From Rhodobiaceae bacterium UBA7804 (lineage in GTDB: Bacteria; Pseudomonadota; Alphaproteobacteria; Parvibaculales; Parvibaculaceae), in the NCBI GenBank assembly GCA_002480495.1, contig DLCG01000008.1:225058-289057 (forward strand): a stretch of DNA of 64,000 nucleotides, read 5' to 3'. Each line of letters opens with the position of its first letter. Positions within the stretch are counted from its first letter, which is position 1. Positions 59,691-64,000 of this stretch are shown one piece after another. The notes beneath the pieces were generated by a model, which was given only the letters and a program-made list of their open reading frames with translations, did no database searches and was not told the DNA's origin. The position numbers and the translations under genes were made by a program.

Positions 59691-61118
59691 ATGAACCCAA
59701 CAAGCAGAGCCCCCGCCCCGAAAAAATCCATGAATTTTTCGACCCTCCCCAAGGGGAGTGTTGGAAGAACCGCCGGACTTGCGGCTGCCACCATGATGTT
59801 TGCCGCCTGCACGATGGCGCCGGACTACGAGCGCCCCTCAATCGACACGCCGCAGAGCTATGCCTCCGCGCAGCAGGCAGACGGTATGAACCTCGCCGCC
59901 GATACGCGCTGGTGGGAGAGCTTTCGCGACCCCGAGCTAACGCTGCTGATGCAGACGGCGCTGCAGAAAAATCTCGACATCGAACAGGCGCTGGCGCGCG
60001 TGGAACAGGCGCGCGGTGCGGCGCGGGCAGCGGGCGCGGACCTCCTGCCGCAAGTGAACGGAAGCGGCAGCGCCGCCCGCAGCGGCACGCGCGGCGGCTC
60101 GGCTCGGGAGAGCGCGGATATCGGGCTTTCGGCGAGCTATGCGCTCGACATATGGGGCCGCTACCGCGACGAGGCGAGCGCGGCGGAGCTTTCGCTCGAG
60201 GCGACGCAATATGACAAGGAGGCCGCCGCGCTCATCGTGCAGAGCCAGGTGGCCACGACCTATTTCACGATCCTGACGCTGAAGGACCGGATCGCGATTG
60301 CGGAGGATTCGCTGGGAGCGGCGCGGGAGACGCTCGACATCGTGGAGGCGCGCTACAAGGCGGGCAGCATTTCAGGCCTCGACCTCGCGCAACAGCGCAA
60401 CACCGTTGCGACCATCGAGGCGACCCTGCCGTCGCTGCGCGCGGAACTCGCGGCGAACGAAAACGCGCTCGCGATCCTTTTGGCGGCGGTGCCGGGGCGC
60501 TTCACTGTGGCGGGCGAGACGCTGGACAAGGTGGCGCTGCCCGCCATCGACGCGGGTCAGCCCTCGGCGCTGGTCGAAAGACGGCCGGACATAAAGAGCG
60601 CGGAAGCGAGCCTGATGGCGGCGAATGCCGATATCGGTGCGGCGCGCGCGGCCTTCTTTCCGAGCATCGATCTTTCCGCGTCGCTGACGCGGAGCTTCGC
60701 GACGGCGAGCGCGGCGGAGACGGCAAGTTCCATCGGCGCATCGCTGCTCGCGCCGATCTTTTCCGGCGGAACGCTCGAAGGGAACCTGCAATCGGCGAAG
60801 GGGCGGCAGGCGGAGCTTGCGGCGGCCTATCAACAGACGGTTCTCACCTCATTCTCCGAAGTCGAGAACGCTCTCACGACCGTGGAAACGACGGCGCAGC
60901 GCGAGAAATCGCTCAACATCGCGGCGGAGGAAGCGGGCAAGGCCTATGAGCTTTCACAGGCGCGCTACCGCGCGGGCGCGAGCGACCTTCTCTCCGTGCT
61001 CGACGCGCAGCGAAGCTGGCTTTCCGCGCGTGACAGCGCGGCGACGGCGCGGCTCGACCGATACAGCACCGCGGTCGATCTCTTCGTCGCGCTGGGCGGC
61101 GGATGGAAATCGTCATAA
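59691..61118 (+). CDS. Outer membrane efflux lipoprotein (NodT/TolC-type factor)
   Basis: A 475-residue outer membrane factor of the RND/ABC efflux type. The leader TAGLAAATMMFAAC ends in a lipobox whose Cys (about residue 43) would be lipidated; TMAPDYERPSIDTPQSY is the normal start of the mature NodT-like protein. Two OEP repeats follow, e.g. ALQKNLDIEQALARVEQA and EEAGKAYELSQARYRAGASD, with the conserved DLLSVLDAQRS. It is the tunnel for MacA-MacB, placed 6 bases after macB. The first ~30 residues (PAPKKSMNFSTLPKGSVG) are encoded by a repeat element (59719-59758), so the leader is unusually long and repeat-derived; an inner ATG at 59730 could also start it. Confidence 0.88.
   Translation: MNPTSRAPAPKKSMNFSTLPKGSVGRTAGLAAATMMFAACTMAPDYERPSIDTPQSYASAQQADGMNLAADTRWWESFRDPELTLLMQTALQKNLDIEQALARVEQARGAARAAGADLLPQVNGSGSAARSGTRGGSARESADIGLSASYALDIWGRYRDEASAAELSLEATQYDKEAAALIVQSQVATTYFTILTLKDRIAIAEDSLGAARETLDIVEARYKAGSISGLDLAQQRNTVATIEATLPSLRAELAANENALAILLAAVPGRFTVAGETLDKVALPAIDAGQPSALVERRPDIKSAEASLMAANADIGAARAAFFPSIDLSASLTRSFATASAAETASSIGASLLAPIFSGGTLEGNLQSAKGRQAELAAAYQQTVLTSFSEVENALTTVETTAQREKSLNIAAEEAGKAYELSQARYRAGASDLLSVLDAQRSWLSARDSAATARLDRYSTAVDLFVALGGGWKSS
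59719..59758. repeat. Tandem-hairpin repeat inside the outer membrane factor leader
   Basis: Two adjacent hairpins: CGAAAAA with TTTTTCG (59719-59741) and CTCCCC-AA-GGGGAG (59745-59758). They match the order of the intergenic element at 50184-50228, including AAATCC and CCCTCCC blocks. Here the element is translated as part of the lipoprotein signal region. Confidence 0.65.
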
Positions 61119-61228
61119 CCGTTCAGAAGCTCACAATCTGTTGTTCAGATGCGGGCAGGGCTCTGCTTTCACCCGCCTGCAAAGGCGGCTAGTCTCCCTC
61201 CAACGAAAATACCAACCGGAGGAGACGC

Positions 61229-62254
61229 ATGATGAACCTTACCTCGAAGGAAATTCGCCTGAAGGCGCGGCCCGTCGGCATGCCGAAGGACAGCGACTTC
61301 GAACTCGCGACGACGGAAGCGCGGCAGCCCGGCGATGGCGAGGTGCTGGTGCGGAACATCTGGATGTCGGTCGATCCCTATATGCGCGGGCGCATGATGG
61401 ACCGCGAGAGCTATGTGCCGCCGTTCCAGATCGGCAGCCCGCTCGAAGGCGGCGCGATCGGCCAGGTGGTGGAATCGAAGAGCGACAAGCTGAAAGTCGG
61501 GACCTACGTGAACCACATGCTCGGCTGGCGCGAATTCGCGACCGGCCCTGCGGGCGGCTTCACGCCGGTGGACCCCACGCTCGGTCCCATCGAGGCCTTT
61601 CTCGGCGTGCTCGGCATGCCGGGGATGACGGCCTGGGCCGGTCTCTTCAAGGTGGCGGAGCTGAAAGACGGCGAGACGGTATTCGTCTCCGCGGCTTCCG
61701 GCGCCGTGGGCTCGGTCGTCTGCCAGCTCGCCAAGGCGCATGGATGCTATGTCGTGGGCTCGGCCGGTTCGGACGAGAAGTGCAAGTGGCTCGAAGAAGT
61801 CGCGGGCATCGACAAGGCGATCAATTACAAGACCTGCGGCGACCTCACCAAGGCCGTGAAGGACGCCTTTCCGAAGGGGATCGACGTCTATTTCGAGAAT
61901 GTCGGCGGCAAGCACCTTGAAGCGGCCATCGAATCCATGCGGCCGAACGGACGGGCGGCGCTTTGCGGCATGATCGAGCAGTATAACGACACGGAGCCGC
62001 GGCCCGGCCCGACGAACCTCATCCAGATCGTCGGCAAGAGCCTGAGGCTGCAGGGCTTCATCGTTTCCAACTATTTCCAGCACATCGGCGAGTTCTACGC
62101 CGAGATGGGCCCGCTCATCAAAGGCGGCAAGATGAAGTGGGAAGAGACGGTTGAAGAGGGCATCGAGAATGCGCCGAAGGCCTTCCTCAACCTCTTCAAG
62201 GGCGCGAATTTCGGCAAGATGCTGGTGAAGATCGGGCCGGACAAGGCTGTCTGA
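61229..62254 (+). CDS. NADP-dependent MDR oxidoreductase (CurA/PTGR-like), paralogue 2
   Basis: A 341-residue paralogue of the genes at 55.4 and 62.3 kb. It shows WMSVDPYMRGRMMDRESYVPP, PLEGGAIGQVVESKSDKL, FVSAASGAVGSVVCQLAKAHGC (Rossmann loop), GSAGSDEKCKWLEE and YFENVGGKHLEAAIESM. The SVDPYMRGRM motif is closest to the classic bacterial CurA/leukotriene B4 dehydrogenase family. It likely reduces alpha,beta-unsaturated carbonyls using NADPH. ATG 61229 follows CCGGAGGAGACGC, a leader very similar to that of the 55.4 kb paralogue. It is followed by a strong hairpin terminator. Confidence 0.9.
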   Translation: MMNLTSKEIRLKARPVGMPKDSDFELATTEARQPGDGEVLVRNIWMSVDPYMRGRMMDRESYVPPFQIGSPLEGGAIGQVVESKSDKLKVGTYVNHMLGWREFATGPAGGFTPVDPTLGPIEAFLGVLGMPGMTAWAGLFKVAELKDGETVFVSAASGAVGSVVCQLAKAHGCYVVGSAGSDEKCKWLEEVAGIDKAINYKTCGDLTKAVKDAFPKGIDVYFENVGGKHLEAAIESMRPNGRAALCGMIEQYNDTEPRPGPTNLIQIVGKSLRLQGFIVSNYFQHIGEFYAEMGPLIKGGKMKWEETVEEGIENAPKAFLNLFKGANFGKMLVKIGPDKAV

Positions 62255-62283
62255 CTCCTTCCGCAATTTCATGACGGCAATGG

Positions 62284-62308
62284 TGGCCCGGGCTCGACGC
62301 CCGGGCCA
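62284..62308 (+). terminator. Intrinsic terminator after MDR paralogue 2
   Basis: TGGCCCGGGC-TCGAC-GCCCGGGCCA is a perfect 10-bp stem followed by TACTGTTTTG. It lies 30 bases after the stop of the second MDR gene and before the ribosome site of the third, so the two are probably transcribed separately. Confidence 0.7.
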
Positions 62309-62336
62309 TACTGTTTTGAAAGAGGGAGGAGACAAG

Positions 62337-63350
62337 ATGCCGACTAAAGCGAAGCGGTGGGTGCTGGCGTCGCGGCCGGAGGGGAAGCCCAGGCGCGAGA
62401 ATTTCCGGCTGGAGGAGATCGAACTGCCGGAGATCGGCGAGCATGAAATCCTGATCCGCACCGAATATCACTCGGTCGATCCCGGAATGCGCGGGCGGCT
62501 TTCGGGCGACAGCTACACGGCGGCACTGCCCGTGGGCGAAACCATCGACAGCGCGATGGTGGGCGTGGTCGAAGCCTCGAAGAACGAGAAGTTCAAGCCG
62601 GGCGACCGCGTCACCGGCGGCTTCGGCTGGGTGACGCATGCCGTGTCGAACGGGCGCGGCGTGCAGAAGCTCGCGCCCGAGATGTTTCATGGGGCTCTCC
62701 GGCCGACGGCTGCCATCGGCGTGCTCGGCATTCCGGGGCTTACCTCCTATTTCGGATTGCTGGAACTCGGGCAGCCGAAGGAAGGCGACACGGTGCTGAT
62801 TTCTTCCGCCGCCGGGCCCGTGGGCGCGACGGCCGGGCAGATCGCGAAGATGAAGGGCTGCAGAGTTATCGGCATCGCGGGCTCCAAGGAGAAATGCGAC
62901 TACGTGAAGGGGCTCGGATTCGACGCCTGCTTCTCCTATCGCGGCGCGGACCTGAAAGCGGCGATCAAGGAACACTGCCCGGAGGGCGTCGACATCTATT
63001 TCGACAATGTGGGCGGCGAGATGCTCGATGCCGCGATCCTGAACATGAAGGAACATGGGCGGATCGTGATTTCCGGGCAGGTCAGCGAATATAACCGCGC
63101 GGATGACGAACTCGTCGGCATCAGAAACGTGACGCGCTTCATCACGCACCGCTTGCGGATGGAAGGGCTCGTCGTCTTCGACTACTTCAAGCGCTTCCGC
63201 GAGGCGCAGGCCGAGATGGCGCAGTGGATCCACGAAGGAAAGCTGCAATACACGGAAGATGTGAGCGAGGGCATCGAAGGGTCGGCGGATGCCTTCATCG
63301 GATTGTTCGAGGGCGAGAACCTCGGACGGCGGCTCATCAAGGTGAGCTAG
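62337..63350 (+). CDS. NADP-dependent MDR oxidoreductase (CurA/PTGR-like), paralogue 3
   Basis: A 337-residue paralogue. It has YHSVDPGMRGRLSGDSYTAALPVG, AMVGVVEASKNEKFKPGDRV, LISSAAGPVGATAGQIAKMKGC and YFDNVGGEMLDAAILNMKEHG. The spread of differences among the three copies suggests old duplications and different substrates. ATG 62337 follows AGGGAGGAGACAAG; the in-frame ATG at 62271 lies before the terminator hairpin and is unlikely. A strong terminator follows 1 base after its stop. Confidence 0.9.
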   Translation: MPTKAKRWVLASRPEGKPRRENFRLEEIELPEIGEHEILIRTEYHSVDPGMRGRLSGDSYTAALPVGETIDSAMVGVVEASKNEKFKPGDRVTGGFGWVTHAVSNGRGVQKLAPEMFHGALRPTAAIGVLGIPGLTSYFGLLELGQPKEGDTVLISSAAGPVGATAGQIAKMKGCRVIGIAGSKEKCDYVKGLGFDACFSYRGADLKAAIKEHCPEGVDIYFDNVGGEMLDAAILNMKEHGRIVISGQVSEYNRADDELVGIRNVTRFITHRLRMEGLVVFDYFKRFREAQAEMAQWIHEGKLQYTEDVSEGIEGSADAFIGLFEGENLGRRLIKVS

Positions 63351-63351
63351 A

Positions 63352-63381
63352 AAAAGGCCCGGTGCTTCCACCGGGCCTTTT
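63352..63381 (+). terminator. Intrinsic terminator, strong hairpin
   Basis: AAAAGGCCCGGTG-CTTC-CACCGGGCCTTTT: a 13-bp perfect stem with a tetraloop and flanking A/T runs, so it works on both strands. It separates the third MDR gene from the convergent DAHP synthase gene. Confidence 0.92.
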
Positions 63382-63402
63382 CATTTCTCTATTCGTTTTG
63401 GC

Positions 63403-64000
63403 TTACCAGGCCCCTAAGGCGACCTGCTGTTCGCGGCGCGCCTCCGCCCTCTCCTTCTTCAGCCCTTCGGCGATGAGGAAGGCGAGTTCGAGCGACTGGT
63501 TCGCATTGAGGCGCGGGTCGCAATGCGTGTGGTAGCGGTCGCCCAGTTCGGTTTCGCTGATGGCCTGCGCGCCGCCGATGCATTCGGTGACGTTCTGGCC
63601 TGTCATCTCGAAATGGACGCCGCCCGCATGCGTGCCCTCGGCGCGATGAACGGCCATGAAGGCCTGCACCTCGGCGAGAATGCGATCCACGGGGCGCGTC
63701 TTGTAGCCGGATGAGGCCTTGATCGTGTTGCCATGCATCGGATCGCAGGACCAGACGACCTTCTTGCCCTCGCGCTCGACGGCGCGAATGAGCTGCGGCA
63801 GGTGCTTCTCGACATTCTCGGCGCCGAAGCGGCAGATGAGCGTGAGACGCCCCGGCTCGTTCTTCGGGTTCAGGATGTCGGTGAGCCGGATCAGCTCTTC
63901 CGGATCGAGCGAGGGACCGCACTTCATGCCAATCGGATTCCTGATACCGCGCATATACTCGACATGGGCGTGATCGGGCTGGCGCGTGCGGTCGCCGATC
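63403..64000 (-). CDS. Class II 3-deoxy-7-phosphoheptulonate (DAHP) synthase, C-terminal part
   Basis: Reads off the right window edge; about 198 C-terminal residues are present. They contain NPIGMKCGPSLDPEELI, ICRFGAENVEKHLPQLI, KKVVWSCDPMHGNTIKA, THAGGVHFEMTGQNVTECIGG and YHTHCDPRLNANQSLELAFL. The DPMHGN, GGVHFEMTGQNVTECIGG and THCDPRLN motifs are diagnostic for the plant-like/AroA(II) class, and are metal- and PEP-binding parts of the active site. The enzyme condenses PEP and erythrose 4-phosphate, the first step of aromatic amino acid synthesis. The N-terminus and feedback region are missing from this window. Confidence 0.93.
   Translation of the reverse strand, partial: IGDRTRQPDHAHVEYMRGIRNPIGMKCGPSLDPEELIRLTDILNPKNEPGRLTLICRFGAENVEKHLPQLIRAVEREGKKVVWSCDPMHGNTIKASSGYKTRPVDRILAEVQAFMAVHRAEGTHAGGVHFEMTGQNVTECIGGAQAISETELGDRYHTHCDPRLNANQSLELAFLIAEGLKKERAEARREQQVALGAW

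Noticed and set aside
61169..63371. Two minus-strand open frames opposite the MDR genes
   Set aside because: Antisense to MDR oxidoreductases with clear Rossmann and NVGG motifs; the frames only mirror them.
1..64000. Insertion sequences, prophage, CRISPR arrays, rRNA or tRNA genes
   Set aside because: None seen: no transposase or integrase motifs, no regularly spaced repeat-spacer array, and no cloverleaf-like intergenic segment found by eye.

Overview
This is a GC-rich, densely coded chromosomal segment with about 53 protein genes, two of them cut by the window edges. I found no rRNA, tRNA, CRISPR array, transposase or phage gene. The gene content points to an alphaproteobacterium: linked gltX and NAD+ synthase genes, class II DAHP synthase, CimA, an Atm1-type ABC exporter, PssA/Psd, a class II-like PHA synthase with an intracellular depolymerase, and several CurA-type MDR oxidoreductases. 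A Parvibaculum-like member of the Hyphomicrobiales would fit, but that name is an inference from recalled family distributions and was not tested by any search.

Layout. 1-12 kb: the end of an N-carbamoylputrescine amidase, an EEP-type nuclease/phosphatase, a PLD-VTT fusion, an orphan hybrid histidine kinase, a formylglycine-generating enzyme beside a Cys-type sulfatase, the phaC-phaZ pair, a lone sulfotransferase and a DUF1330 protein. 12-15 kb: a DUF2855 + GST-like pair and a TetR regulator; a shared 16-nt motif suggests that the regulator controls both its own gene and the pair. 15-22 kb: a tight minus-strand operon of enoyl-CoA hydratase, Tat-exported amidohydrolase, AMP/thymidine phosphorylase, PRPP synthetase-like enzyme and beta-CASP nuclease. 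22-30 kb: a Q/R-rich glycine-zipper envelope protein, glutamate dehydrogenase, UppP, a fatty acid desaturase, and a six-TM sensor kinase tail-to-tail with a PilZ-methyltransferase fusion that resembles PhcB. 30-39 kb: a surface-polymer-like cluster (2OG oxygenase, methyltransferase, two tandem GT2 paralogues, sulfotransferase), an RND/MMPL exporter and another methyltransferase.

39-50 kb: phospholipid synthesis (pssA, psd), an ABC exporter, a LysM protein, a LOG-family protein, a RarD-type permease, an AraC regulator, a homocysteine S-methyltransferase-like enzyme, a DUF1772 protein and an ABC-F ATPase bracketed by dispersed repeats. 50-64 kb: cimA, gltX, NAD+ synthase, a MacA-MacB-outer membrane factor efflux operon flanked by three paralogous NADP-dependent MDR oxidoreductases, and the C-terminal part of a class II DAHP synthase.

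The strongest leads are: (1) the overlapping beta-CASP nuclease / PRPP synthetase-like / AMP phosphorylase-like genes, which could form an RNA-to-PRPP salvage route; (2) the PilZ-PhcB-like methyltransferase facing a membrane sensor kinase, possibly a fatty-acid methyl-ester signalling pair; (3) short dispersed hairpin repeats that have become coding sequence, one supplying the stop codon of the ABC-F gene and one forming part of the lipoprotein leader of the efflux outer membrane factor; (4) the shared TetR-linked operator candidate. All motif and alignment statements were made by eye.
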